Source: Aurelia coerulea (lineage: Eukaryota; Cnidaria; Scyphozoa; Semaeostomeae; Ulmaridae). Taken from it: a stretch of DNA of 64,000 nt. The stretch is taken from contig CM076949.1 of NCBI GenBank assembly GCA_039566865.1, positions 14,733,501 through 14,797,500 on the forward strand. Reading direction: 5' to 3'. The notes beneath the pieces are model-generated. The model was given only the letters and a program-made list of their open reading frames with translations. It searched no databases and was not told where the DNA came from. Positions 21,943 through 33,819 of this stretch are shown in pieces (position 1 is the first letter of the stretch; each line of letters opens with the position of its first letter). The position numbers and the translations under genes were made by a program.

Positions 21943-23316
21943 CTACAAAAATAAAGGTGAAAGGCATGTTTTAGCTTTGCCCAAGGACCTATTGAGAAAT
22001 GGGAATAACTTGAATGAATTGCAGTTCCTTCTTGTACTCTCGGTAATTTTTCCCAATGCTATCAATATATAATCAAAAGTTGAGGTGTCTGAAGTACACT
22101 TGACAGTTAAATTGATATAATGCTCCGTGCTTTACATGCACACAATCATTATGTCAGACTTGGGAACATGTGAATATAATGTTAGCTATGTGTGTGAAGG
22201 AAGACATAATGAGGTACTACTCAGCAAGGAACTGTTTAGAATTATTATTGATATGGTTAATGGGGGATGGTCAAGAACAATATTGAAGTTGGCTTGCTTG
22301 GACGCTCCTTCCGCGTGATGTGATATTTTGGCTTATTCTTAGCAAACGATTCAACAACGGAATTTCGAATAATCTGAAAATATCATTAATATCTAAATAA
22401 GTGCAGCATTTGATGGTCATATGACCCCAAATAGTTGCAAACACATTTGGGAGGAACTCTTTACATTTTTGGAGGGCTTGATACCCCCCCCCCCCTCCTC
22501 GGCTTCATAGCTGTTGTTGTTTTGACTGATTTTCTTTCCTGGGCTTCAATAAATGAAGAAAACATGCATTTAAGAAGGTGTAAAATGTCTTGCTTACCTT
22601 TTGTAGCAATCAGGGAAAAGTTATCAATTAAGATAGAACACAATTGCGAAATGGTTTATTTTTTGCTTTCTCTGAAGGTAATTATACTTCAGCAGCTTGT
22701 TTTGACGTTCGATGCCATTATTTGTGGTCACCAGTACTTGGAACTAATTTGCTCTGAAAGCCCATACCCATCGCTAAAAAGCAAATGGATAATCTAAAAT
22801 CCTTAGAAAGTATTGATTTGTAACTATGTTCCGTTTACTGAAACCAAATAACTCGAAATTCTTACATATATTATCACGATATAGATTGGAAACGAAAAGA
22901 ATAGTCACATTTGGTAAAGAAATCATCAAAGAGAAATCAACTAAAATCAAGGTTTTGTCTTTGGCTCTAAACAAAGTTATTCTGTTTCGGAAAAGGTTAA
23001 GCTTTGATATTTTGTAAATGATTTTCTAGACATTCATGTTTCTTATTCATTATAACTTTTTCATATTTTTATTTGAACTTTTCTTTTTAAATCCTTTTGT
23101 TCTTGTGTTGTTCTGAATCTTGTTTTGCGTTGGGTTGGGCTCAAATTTGAATTTTGATGGTGAATACATCGGAAAGTTTAAACACACGTAACGGTGAAGC
23201 AGAAATGGTGACTGGTTCTAAATTAAAGTATAGAAGACGTTTGGTGAACATACTTCATAGAGATTAAAGGAACATACTGCAGCTTTTTTCTACACTTGTT
23301 TGCTTTCAATCCTTAC
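21943..23316. other. Intron, no exon recognised
   Basis: One more MULE exon (phase 0 in, two bases out) is expected here on the minus strand, but I do not see it. A C-rich run lies near 22483-22498. Open stretches on both strands have no recognisable motif. Confidence 0.5.
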
Positions 23317-23949
23317 CTTATACTCTGGAAGCCAGACTGTATCTAGCCATATCTGTAGCTTTGCGTGATTCTTCCACACACTGGATGGCTTCAGTTCGTT
23401 GACAGCTTCTTTGGATTTGCTCTCGTTGCTGGCCATGGCAATTCTTCTCAGTCGACAAAGTACTCCCTCCTTGACACTAGAGACACCATTTACCGTTTTG
23501 CTCACCCAGCGTGTACATGCTTGTTCGCGATGGAAGTCGCAGAGGTAAACAAAAGCATTGCTTGATTTGAATGCAGATTCAATTGCATGTATCTCCTTTT
23601 CATCGAAGTCGCTGATGAAGTATTGCGGTACCCAGTCACTATTCCAATCACGGATAATGGATAAGGCTTTCTCAATCTCAGATGTTGTTTCGTTTTGACA
23701 AATAAACTCTGCAACAACCTCATAGTTAACATTTGGTTTCACACACAAGAAAAACAGAGGCATGGCATAGCGCATTGTTTTATACGTTGCATCTATCAAT
23801 CAGATTTTGCCATATTTTGCAAGCAGTCGTCTTTGTGATTCAGTTTGACATGCGAACATAAATTTTTGCGTTTCTTCATTCTTTTCATTTGTCTTGTGTA
23901 GCTAGCATAAGAATCTATCGTTTGGATATTGCTTTTACCATTGCTCGAC
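23317..23949 (-). pseudogene. MULE transposase DDE exon with three in-frame stops
   Basis: Acceptor ttatttttcag (AG at 23951-23950) and donor aag/gtaagg bound 633 bp, exactly 211 codons. It opens VEQW, then TAA (23937-23935), TAG (23904-23902) and TGA (23802-23800), with no frameshift. After the TGA the MULE core is clear: LIDATYKTMRYAMPLFFL carries the first catalytic Asp, then AEFICQNE, FISDFDEKEIHAIE with the second Asp, and LCDFHREQA. MULE transposases cut and paste DNA elements with 8-10 bp duplications. The undisturbed frame length with three stops implies decay by substitution only. Confidence 0.85.
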
Positions 23950-24410
23950 CTGAAAAATAAAATTGTTGGACCTTAAAACGCAGTGTTTAATTCTAATTCA
24001 TGCACGCACAAAACAGAAAATTATACATTTTACTGCAATAAAGTAGCTATTCCCAAGGGTTAAACCTCTCATTTCCTCCATGAAATTTCCAACACATAAA
24101 GAAGGTGGACCACAGCGATACTTCAGTTGACTTTCTTCAGACACTTTCACTTGTTCAGAAACTCCTCACCTACATTCTTGGTAAAGTATATTAAGGGTGA
24201 AATGCAATTTAGCGGACACAGCTTCCAAGGAACCGGTAATTGACACATACTTGCAGCTACCTATTTTTGGGCCCCGCTGATCGAGTAAGTATAATTCAGT
24301 CTAAGTACTAATACGTATTACATCCAAAATCGGTAGAAAATTAAAGCATAGGGAAATGTTAAAAGTGTCTCCGCTGAAATGCAAACAAGCCTTTATTAAT
24401 TGTTATGAAC

Positions 24411-24665
24411 CTTTCTTTTCATGTTTTCTTGGTCATTGGATGAAAGCATGTTCCGCCTTTGTGCTATATTCATGTGGCTTCTGATCTTGTTCACCGTTGG
24501 ATACAAGCGTTTGTTGTCTTTGTTCGAAGATAGCTGTGGCAACTTCTCCAGAACAAATCTTTGAAGATGCCTCTGGGTTTTGTGAGCACTATACACTCCT
24601 TGATTGACAAGATTGCCAACTTCCTCAGAAAGAAATTTATCCATTGGCTGAAATGCTCCAGCCGC
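24411..24665 (-). CDS. MULE gene exon, region before the DDE domain
   Basis: Acceptor ctttctag and donor aag/gttcat bound 255 bp (85 codons), phase 0 at both ends, which joins in frame to 23949. The reading AAGAFQPMDKFLSEEVGNLV, RHLQRFVLEKL, RLYPTVNKIRSHM and SSNDQENMKRK fits the helical region upstream of the catalytic core in animal MULE/SWIM proteins; DQEN before the exon end is a typical landmark. No stops. Confidence 0.72.
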
Positions 24666-24989
24666 CTAGAAAGATAGTATCAGATTGTCACAAAATAGTA
24701 CACCACGTTTCTGTAGGGTATCGGCGGTATTTTCCGGACAGTTAAGGTTCATTAGGGTGTCGGTGGTGGTAATCGGACGGTGGTGGTAATCGGACACTTG
24801 CGAAAACCGACAGAAATGTATGTTACAAATGAAATCCATCAAAGAGGGAATTTCTTCGTATTGAAAGCTAATTTTATAGATACTAAACAACTTTATGAAA
24901 AGCCTTCATGAATGTAAAACACGCTAAAGAAGTTGCTTTCGTTGCGCTTGGCAGTGTAGAAGTTGTCGTTGCGAATATCACAGTCAAAA

Positions 24990-25282
24990 CCGAGTCAAAA
25001 CAGGCAACCTCTCTGTATAGTTTTAAGAAAACTATTTAGAAACAGGCACTTTTCTTTCTTTCGTTTTTATTGTAATTTGACCATTATTGTACATAGATTA
25101 AAAATATTGTAAATAATGTTTTATAGTTTTATTTAATTAATAGCTTTTATTTTGTACCGTTGTACCTTAGATTGTAATTAATGTTTTTATCGGAGGGCCC
25201 CTTGAAAATCAACTCGTTGAAGGGCAACCCTCCTTAAAAGAATTAATGAAAAAATGAAATGAAAATGAAATGAAAATGAAAT
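24990..25282 (+). mobile_element. Extreme 3' end of a LINE
   Basis: A short C-terminal-like reading (YSFKKTI) is followed by an AT-rich 3' UTR, a hairpin (GGAGGGccc ... GGGCAACCCTCC, 25192-25232) and a tail of ATGAAA-type units. It lies in an intron of the MULE gene. Only the 3' few hundred bases are present. Confidence 0.5.
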
Positions 25283-25571
25283 GCACAAAAAACACATGTT
25301 AGGTGAGTAAATTATATGTTTCTTTTTGCACATGGTTTCTGTTGCCTGCAAGCAACTTTTGAATACCACAGCAACTCACATGCTAGACACTTCTGCAATT
25401 GTAATGGAATATTTGGTGAATAGAAAGCAATAGTATTGGCAAAGTGGACATATCTGCTTTTAAAAGGACAGAATTATAAACATTTCAGCTCTTTTGATGG
25501 CAATTCTCAGATGAGGGAATCTCTTGAGATTCGTTCTGATGTATAATTTAGATTGCAGATTTATTTCATAC

Positions 25572-25713
25572 CTTTCCAACGATATGATTATGTTCTGTTG
25601 GCTCGCCCAAGCTGACCGTGAATTCTCCTGTAAATTCAGCACATCCTTGTTTAAGCTGTTCCCTGATGGTTGATGAAGCGGCTTTGCGAAACCATTCTGT
25701 GTTGTTCATTATC
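25572..25713 (-). CDS. MULE gene N-terminal exon
   Basis: The reading NNTEWFRKAASSTIREQLKQ, then EFTVSLGEPTEHNHIVGK ends at an aag/gtatga donor in phase 0, compatible with the next exon at 24665. A segment ending EHNH is the usual end of the N-terminal DNA-binding-like region in these proteins. The 5' border is uncertain (AG at about 25714 or a later AG). Confidence 0.6.
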
Positions 25714-25751
25714 TTGAAGAGTTTAAATAATGTTTTGAGTACCAAGAACAT

Positions 25752-26042
25752 TCAACTAACTCACTTTAAATGTCATTCAAAGTGCAGCTGTTTGTAAGCA
25801 GTTTCCTTTTAAAACGTTGGAATGATTTTCATTCAAGATAAAGTAATTTTTTAGGGTTTCTGAAGGATAACATCAAAAGGCCTCAATATTGATCTTTATT
25901 CAACCATTAAAAATTTTGAATATTGTCAATATTCAATCCATCAAATATGGGGTATCCTGAACATTTATGTACATTTATGTCAGCCATGGAGAACTGGTCT
26001 GGACCTTCCAGTATTGAAACCATGAGTTCTCGTGTACCATTG
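25752..26042. other. No gene recognised
   Basis: AT-rich sequence between the first MULE exon and a MITE. The MULE gene's promoter or first exon might lie here, but I see no clear signal. Confidence 0.4.
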
Positions 26043-26044
26043 TA

Positions 26045-26646
26045 CCGGGTGCGCCAAAATAAATCATGCACGTTTGGCAGGTCACTATAAATCGTACGCT
26101 GAATCGATTTTGAAGATCTATGACTTAGTGTTTAGCAGAAAGCCTGTATTAGATTCTACGACTTTTCGCAAATTATTCCGTTTTCAGTTTTTAGAGCTAG
26201 AAACGAATTTCTTAAAATTTTCGTTTTTGAAAACACTGAAAACGATCAAAAAACGTTGATCAACTTTTGAATGGCTCAACATGAATGAACAAGAGAAAAC
26301 ATTTTCAGGGTGATTTGAGAGCTTAGTACGAACTCCCGTACAGCAGATTACAATTAGTCGATTTCTAAATTCCGAATCACCACGAAGAAATTCTCTCTTT
26401 GTCCATTCATGTCGATTCTTTAGAAAACTTGATTGATGATTTTTGATCGTTTTCAATGTTTCCGAAAACTAAAATCTTAAGAAACTTGCTTTTAGCTCTA
26501 AAAACTGAAAATGAAAAAATTTGCAAAGATCCCACTATCTAATTCAGGCTTTCTGCTAAAGATTAATTCATAAATCTTCAAAATCAGTCCGGTGTACGAT
26601 TTATTGTGGCCTGCCAAACGTGCATAGTTTATTTTGCCGCATCTGG
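26045..26646. mobile_element. TA-flanked palindromic MITE, 602 bp
   Basis: TA at 26043-26044 and 26647-26648 flanks ends CCGGGTGCGCCAAAATAAA and an imperfect complement. Inverted similarity extends about 220 bp into each side (AAAACTGAAA and GCTTTCTGCTAAA segments), so most of the element is a hairpin. There is no coding capacity. Confidence 0.8.
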
Positions 26647-28237
26647 TATCAGTAGAGTATTGTTTATGTCAGTAATTATATCTTATCACAAAAGTGTATA
26701 AATACATAGATGTCTATTTGTAAAGGATGTCGAAAACTAAGAAGCTCTAGTCTTTCAGCTTCTAAAGGTTGGTCTACTGAAACATGTATTATTAATTCTT
26801 TGAAGATATAATGCGAGTCTCCATTCCGCTATCTTTTTTATGTGAGCTCTTAGCCTGTTTGTACTGATGCTGTACCTCAAAGTTGTGAAACATCGCAACT
26901 TCTCGTAACTTTATTTGCAGATCACACCCAAACGTCTCCGTTGTCTGTGCCTTCTTGTATTTGCGCTTGGATGCATGCTCTGAATTCTGGAATATGAAAG
27001 AGGTGATAATTATCTTGTTCAGTCTGCATTAGCAATGTAGCAGAGAAGAGAGCAAACATCCATTATTTCATCGAGTCATCTTAATTTACCCCAGCAATGG
27101 TATGTTTTCTCTTGGCAAAAACTGTGATGCACATTCTACTAAATATTTCAAGTGGTGACTCATTTATGGTAATTTTATGGCCATTCACATAAGCGTACGA
27201 GCCAGGAAGGCAGCCCCCCAATGCTATAAAAATTTTTGAAAATTAGTCCCGATCGGGCAAAAATATGCCCTTGGTCAGGTAAAAAATGTTGGTGAACAAT
27301 GGACTTGGTCTTCCCGTACGCTTATATGACAAGAAGTCATGTATTCAAGGGTGGGAGGAGGCCTGTAATCAATGTAGATCGTGTACAGGAACGTGCCACT
27401 GATCAGGGTATGCTTCTTCTGGATTTTACTTCAAAACCAGGGTCACGCCCGACAACCCCTTTTGAGAGACTTTGCAGCCTCGTTATGGTTCCCTATAGAA
27501 ATGTATAGGAAAATGACCGGAAGTGAAATTTCCGCCGTGTTTGAAAGCTCACCGTGCGAATTCCTTATAAGTTATATCCATACTTTTACGTTTGAAATAT
27601 GCTTTATTTATCCAAGAAATTATCAAAATTAAATTGAACTTGATTTGACTCCCCTGAGGCTCATATCCCAATTTGCACGAATGTGGGGTCATTTTGTGAA
27701 GGGGTGAGTTGCCATATTTGGCAATCTATTGTTTTCTGAGAGGAAACTTAAATGAGACTTATGTAATGAGTCGACAGTTTACCGCCGTGAGTGACTGGGC
27801 GCTTCTCTTGTTTCAACTTTTCTGAAGCTGTGGAGAAAGTAGTGATGGAACATTGGTGCATTTATGACTGAAAATGAAGCAGGAGAACATTTCAAATGCA
27901 CGCTTTGCATAAAGTGTAACTGTAGAAAAGGACTGTTAACAGAATTGGCTCCTGTGAAACCTGCGGTGCTTGGTTATGTTGGGTAGCTTTTCACAAACAA
28001 TTACAAATCATGGGCCTAAATTTTTAGGCCAAACGAAAACAGGCGCGACAAGCAGTGCAAAATAGTTTTGCAAGAATCACGAGACAAGCTGAGACATGAG
28101 ACATTTGCTGTTTGCAGGACTCTGTTATTGGGAATTGACATTTTTCAAATAATTAGAGGAAGATCATTGGGTTTTGATGAGTGATGCCCTCGAGCATGGA
28201 AAAACAAGTTTTGTTGACTTCGTTTTGTGGTGCAGAA
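26647..28237. other. No gene recognised except a small MITE
   Basis: AT-rich. Contains the MITE at 27189-27325 and, near 27430, a short segment (CACGCCCGACAACCCC) whose complement recurs near 32276-32291. No exon is supported. Confidence 0.45.
27189..27325. mobile_element. Small MITE, second copy
   Basis: Ends ATAAGCGTACGAGCC and CCGTACGCTTAT are inverted. The interior has the same order of G-rich segment, AT-rich segment and TGTTGGT-AGTGGACTT-like segment as 16971-17156. Confidence 0.55.
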
Positions 28238-28305
28238 TGGCTAGCAGCTGCAGAATGAGAATGGCTAGCTGGAGAACGAGAATGGCTAGCTGCAGAATGA
28301 GAATG
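28238..28305. repeat. About 21-bp tandem repeat
   Basis: Roughly three copies of GAGAATGGCTAGCTGCAGAAT with small variations. Read on the minus strand it gives a run of leucine- and isoleucine-rich codons with no support as a protein. Confidence 0.75.
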
Positions 28306-29213
28306 CTGGGCTGACCAAACTGAGCTACAGCTTTCTCAGTTTTTTTATGTAAGAAGATCAAATATTGTGGAGTCTCTATCTGGATGGATATATGTGACTA
28401 ACGCTATGAAGGACACTGCATTGCAACCATTTTTGGATGTTGAATAATCATTAATCAAGCAAGCAAGTTGGTTTAGTTGTGGGCAATGCTGGGAAGACAG
28501 AAAATTATTTTACAATAACAAACAGTAGGAGGACTTCTCATTTAAAACAAGAATATTCATCTTGTAGTGAAACTCTTGCTTGAGCATGAATAAGACTTTT
28601 TTGGTAGCTAGATATCCAGCCATATTTTTTGAATTTTATTAACATTCAAATCAGGCAGATAAGGAACCCCTCCAAATTTGTCAAAAATAGGAGATTAATT
28701 CATTTCAACCAGCTTGAAAACTATCATAAACATATCTGGGAAAATGCAACCTAAATAGAAGTTCAAAAGAAACAAATGGGGCATTAGAACTTTTCATGCT
28801 TCATAAACAAACAAATATTCTTTTAACAACTGGGAATTGTTCGCATTCAGTGGCTATTTCAGTTTGAGCTGCCATTTCCTAAGACAAGGTAGAATATATT
28901 ATTGGCTGCCATGTACTGATCAAATTGACCAGTTGCTGTTTGTGATGTGTCTCATATCTGCTGAATTTTACTTCACCATTAGTTTTGCTCATTTTAGATC
29001 AACAGCTCTTCTTGTTGCATGAAGTGCAATTGTACAAAGATAAATAGGTAAATTGAATAAAATGTGAGTCCTCTTTGTGAAAAGAAATAAGCATGACGTT
29101 TCAAGCATAGCCCATTATCAAGCCATGTTAGATGTTGATTTGAACAGCAAAAAATGCTCGAATTTGGCTCAGTCCATTTGGTTTGTTACACATTTTTCAT
29201 AAGAAACCACAGG
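28306..29213. other. No gene recognised
   Basis: AT-rich sequence without coding or repeat signal that I can support. Confidence 0.45.
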
Positions 29214-29445
29214 GACCCCAGGAAATTGAATAACCCCCCCCCCCCCCCTCCACAATGATAAAGCCCTGTAGCCTCCTTTGCGGTTGCAAAGCTATGATTC
29301 CTTTAATCACTAAACGATTCAGTTCGCGTTCCTCGCTTTTGATTTCTGATTAAGGGCACTACATCATAGCTTCGCAATCACAAAGGAGGCTACATGGCTT
29401 TATCATTTTGGGGGGAGGAGAGAGAGTATTCAATCTTCTGAGGTC
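29214..29445. mobile_element. Palindromic MITE, GACCCCAGG type
   Basis: The ends GACCCCAGGAAATTGAATA and TATTCAATCTTCTGAGGTC are inverted, and about 85 bp on each side pair (TAGCCTCCTTTG, GCAAAGCTATGAT). A C-run of about 15 lies just inside the left end, mirrored by GGGGGGAGGAGAG on the right. Confidence 0.75.
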
Positions 29446-29480
29446 ACTGTGAAGAAACTTTGATCAGACCATAGTACATG

Positions 29481-29656
29481 TATTTTTTATAAGAAACTAA
29501 TAAAAATTTGGACCAGAATTGAAAGTTTCTTAACCATTATCAGATCTATACATGATACAGGAAACAAGTAGAAATAAAGAAAAGCATGCTTGAGTTTCTT
29601 AATTTTTTGTGATTTGAAAGTCTGAGTTTCTTATAAGCAGTTTCTTATGAAAAAAT
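29481..29656. mobile_element. AAGAAACT-motif element, second form
   Basis: Inverted ends TTTTTTATAAGAAACT and AGTTTCTTATGAAAAAATA enclose several GAGTTTCTTA motifs. Related to 19808-20231 in motif but not in the rest of its sequence. Confidence 0.55.
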
Positions 29657-29689
29657 ACAGTACATGTGGGTACAAGTTTCTTAATTCAT

Positions 29690-32262
29690 CATGAACATTT
29701 TCACAATTTAGTACTAAAGGCTTCTTAATTTGTTTATCAATGTGGTCTCTAACACTGCTGCAGATATGTTTCTTGTAAATGCCAGAGACAAAATTGTATG
29801 GTTTTATTCAAGGCTACTGTACAGTTTTTCTTGTGTTTGGTCTACACTTTATGCCTTATCAGTAACAGCAATCTTGTGAACATGGACACAGGAATGTGTC
29901 TATTGAAGTTTCAACATTTCTTCAAATGTAGCTGGGTTCTTGATTATGAGGTGCGGTTCTTCTCACTCACATACTGAAACAAGTTTCTTTCAAACTTTTG
30001 GACAAGAAAACAGTGTTAGTTTAGAATAGTTGTGCACCATATGAGTGATTTTCACCAGACTCTTTCCAATATTTAGCAATAAGATATCTTTTCACAAATT
30101 TCCTTTGATTCTTGAAAATCAATGGAAGAGAGCAGTCTTCATAAAATATTTGAGCTGAGGATACCCATCTGATTCTTAGGTTTGATATGAATTTTGATAC
30201 ATTAATCATAGGTTGATAGCTGACACTCCAATAGTTGTTATTTGTATTTTACCATTATATTTTGCACTCATTTTTTGAATTTCAGGTTAAAAAATTGTGA
30301 ATTTTATCAAAAATGATATGCATCTTGATAAAATACCCCTTTCCAGCACCATTTTGCAGTGTCAACTATTGCAGTTCAAAGCTTGAGCCATCAATTACAA
30401 ATGCATTTTGTGTGCAATAATTCAATGAATGTCAGCATTAGACATTGGAAATTTGTAAAGAAACTTGAATAACTCAAAAGCTGATACAGGCCCGTCAGAA
30501 TGAAATTCTTTTCTGGAAAATTTTGAATATAGGACTTCAATTTCACCAGGACATAGATTATTTTGAACTGCATAATATCAAAGTGACAGCTTGATAAATT
30601 CTGGTAACATCCTCAAAATATAGATAAGTTTGAATCTTCATTTTCAAGAGTTTGGCTTTCGCAACCTTCTTCATGTGCATAAGTGAACAAACTTCAGTAA
30701 ATTAAGTGGGGGCTGAAGCCCCCCTCCCCAGCCTTTGCTTCTAATGGGCCTGTGATAATTTCAAGGAACTTTAGCATTGGGTCACTTTTTAGTTTCTTAT
30801 ATAGATAATATATGTGCACTTATGACAACACTGTCCCTTTGAGAAAAATTAGCTCTTGAATGGATGTTAAATCAAGAACAAATCTAAGGTCTCTGATTTT
30901 ACAATAGTTCAAGTGTATCTTCAGCATCATTCATATTTTAATCAAATTGCATTGCCACCTTGCCAATATTGTATCATGTTTGTAGAGATTGCCTTGGGGA
31001 AGAGACATATGCTTGGTCGCATGGGTTGACTGGCCATACTTCAGATATTTATTGTAACTCAGCAGCAAACTTGTCATATTGTTTCGTAAGGTCCTAAAAA
31101 TGAATTTAAGGAATATGATATTACAGGATGAGGAAATTGGCTTAAATTACACAGAACAACATTGCAGAGAACATGTTATTTTGTGCAGAAAGCTCCTTCA
31201 TGAGCTACAAGTTGAGGAATAGCAGACTTTTAAAATTCATGGAAGAATGTGTAGCAGTTTCGTTCTTGGATTGTGCCACCATAGAGAGCAGTGCTCGAAG
31301 AGTATAACTGCATTTCCCGAATTCAGAAATAAACAGCCAAATCTAAACAATATCATGTTCACGCTTACATAAATATTGTCCACAAGCGTAAACAAAGGAG
31401 AGAAAAATTGTGTGTAGTTTAGGCCCCAAAAGTAGACAGCCTTAAAACCTCAACGAAAGTGCCTAGAAAAGAACAAAAAATAGCTCCTTTGAACAAAAAA
31501 TAATTTCTAACTGGATATCCCATGAAAAATAAGCCAACAACTCGAGCGGGAGAAAGAATCTAAAAATATCAACCTAAGGTTCATACATCCTTCTGTAAAA
31601 TGTGAAGTATGTGGACCTACCACGCACCTCGCCTTTTACGACAAAATTTTCTTTCGTTGTTTCATAAACTTCAAGTTTTTAGGTCTTCTAGAGCGATGAC
31701 AAATGGATGGAAATACATTCCCCGAATTTTGAATTAAAGGGCCAAATCGATTACCCTGGGTACCGGTACCCAGGGTACAAATTTATAAAATATTATCTTT
31801 ATGTTTATGTTGTTGGCAAGCGTAAACAAAGACAAGAAAAGTTGCATTTAGGCCCAAAATTAAACAGCCTTAAAAACTCAACGAAAGCGCCCAGAGGAAG
31901 CAGAAAATGGCTTCTTTGAAATGTAAAATATCTTTCTGACTGGATACCTTCGCAAAAGTAGGCCAACAACACAAGTACGAGGAAAAAACTGAAATTATCA
32001 ACCGAGGGTTCCTGCATTTCTTCTGTTAAATTTGAAACTAACAGACTTACCATGCACCTCGCCTTTTACGATAAAATCTTCATTTGTTGAATGATGAACT
32101 TCAAACTTCTTGGTCTTGTGGAGCAATGTTAAACGGATGGAAATACATTCCGTTTTTTTCAATGTTGTCCTTCACAACGGCTGTACGCGTCAGAAGTTGC
32201 TGACGCCAGACCAAAAATTCGCGCCATTGGCAAAAACCTCGCTGCAAGGACCGGATGTGACG
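29690..32262. repeat. Left member of a long dispersed inverted repeat
   Basis: Blocks 29690-29790, 30990-31320 and 31400-32262 match 54990-53165 in reverse. About 1.1 kb (29.8-30.99 kb) lacks a counterpart, so it was inserted here or lost there. The block 31400-32262 contains two direct units of about 370 bp that share CACCTCGCCTTTTACGA and GATGGAAATACATTCC. No coding region is recognised. Confidence 0.78.
31752..31777. repeat. Perfect 26-bp palindrome
   Basis: It is centred on GGTACCGGTACC with flanking CCCTG and CAGGG. It is identical in the other member of the inverted repeat (53654-53679). Confidence 0.9.
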
Positions 32263-33542
32263 TCAAAAAACCTCTGGGGGGTTGTCGGGCGTGAGGGTGC
32301 TGATTGATTTGATTTGAACTTCTTTAGGCACGGTGGCCACATCAGTCAAAGTACTGATTTACGGTGGGCCGTGCAAAAACATATAATAACTATTTATTCT
32401 ACTACAACTACTATTTATTCTAGGTTTCTTCAAGATAGCACAATTGTTCTCAAACCAGGCTATACCTTCTTAGACCTCTTGCAAAAACAGGGTACACGTA
32501 TTTACGTGTTTGCTCCAAGCAAACCATACCAAGTTGTCGGCTTGAATGTTATGTTAACAGACCCCTACCTAGCTCATTGGAGGGAGGGGGTACTGTTACA
32601 GCATATTTTACAGTAGTGTACATACATATGTTGTTTCTTTTTTATGTTTACTAGGCTTGCCGCGCGTCGCCTGCGGCGCCGTGCTGGCCCGCCGTCGTAA
32701 TTGGCATTCAAGTGTATGAAAAGTTAAGTTTACGTGCGTCAGTTACTAAGGGAGAGATGTGTATAGATAAATATTCTATCTATTTTCCCAAGTTGGGGGG
32801 GGGGGGCTCTGTTCTGTTGGGTTGCTCAAATTCTAGATTATCTTTTGGGTCTCAAATATGGGAGACAGTAAAACAACGGGTAAAATATTTGTTACAAACC
32901 AAAGTAAGATCAAGTAACATTACTAAAATCAAAATATTGAAATTTCCAAATAAATTATGAGCAATCTAATCAGTTGGGGCACTTGTCCACGGATTTAAGA
33001 TGCTGACTTCATAAATTTTAGTAGTGTTGGGTCAAAGAAAATATTTTTCGGCATCTATTTTCATGCTAGGAATTATCATGTTGGGTTGATGCTTGGTACC
33101 CCAGTCTAAGCACAAATATCCTGAATATGCCTTAGGATGGGGTCTATTTGGTACTCGCTATCCCTCTGTTAAATGTTTATATATTCTCCATCTTGAATAC
33201 TTTCAATAATTCTGCAGACCCTTAAGATCTCCTCGATCTATCCAGTTGACTCGTTGGCCAACATCTTCTCTCCTTGCTCTCATTATCGTATTTTATCCCA
33301 CTCCTTCACTATCTCTCGTTTGCCTGCTTTGCTCTTACTGCTCTAAATGATTTAGATGCCCACATTGCGCTCTCGTGCCTTCGCTACTCTCGTTGATTTA
33401 GTTCCCCCTTTTTTGCTTTGTTGTTCTTTGCTCACCAGGGAGACGCGTTTGTATCAAAGGTTCAATTGTTATCATAGTTGCCGTCTCAGCCATGGTTAAT
33501 GTTTAATTGGGTCATGTTGCAGCTACGAATCTTATTTTCATT
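32263..33542. other. Non-coding, with a degraded MITE copy
   Basis: A GC-rich patch (about 32655-32697, CTTGCCGCGCGTCGCCTGCG onwards) stands out in AT-rich surroundings. 32830-33170 is a degraded direct copy of the MITE at 39757-40210 (AATCTAATCAGTT and AAGATGCTGACTTCATAA segments). No gene. Confidence 0.5.
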
Positions 33543-33708
33543 CAGGTACATAGGAAGCATCTCAAATTTGGGGAGGGGGGCACAACACTTCAAGGGCATT
33601 TTTCATGAAGCTAAATGGGCACTTCCTAAAAATGAAAAGGGAACGTCTTTGTTTATTGCAAAATCTTGGGGGCACGTGCCCCCAATGCCCCCGGTTCACA
33701 CGTCTCTG
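33543..33708. mobile_element. hAT-type MITE, 166 bp
   Basis: Ends CAGGTACATAGGAAGC and its near-complement (GGTTCACACGTCTCTG). Flanks TTTTCATT (33535-33542) and TTTTCAGT (33709-33716) form an 8-bp duplication with one difference. CAG ends plus 8-bp duplications are the hAT pattern. A second copy is at 37668-37839. Confidence 0.75.
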
Positions 33709-33819
33709 TTTTCAGTTTGCTGGGAAAGTCTTCCACTGACGCTTAAAATTGATCCCATATTTACTTTTCAAAACAACCGATGCCAGGGCCTATACTCAAC
33801 CTTTCGCTAAGAATTCATA

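Noticed and set aside
22435..22797. Plus-strand open frame of 120 codons
   Set aside because: Lies in an intron of the minus-strand MULE gene, starts in low-complexity C-rich sequence, and has no recognisable motif.
32314..32616. Plus-strand open frame of 100 codons
   Set aside because: No recognisable domain or splice border, and it lies beside repeat sequence.
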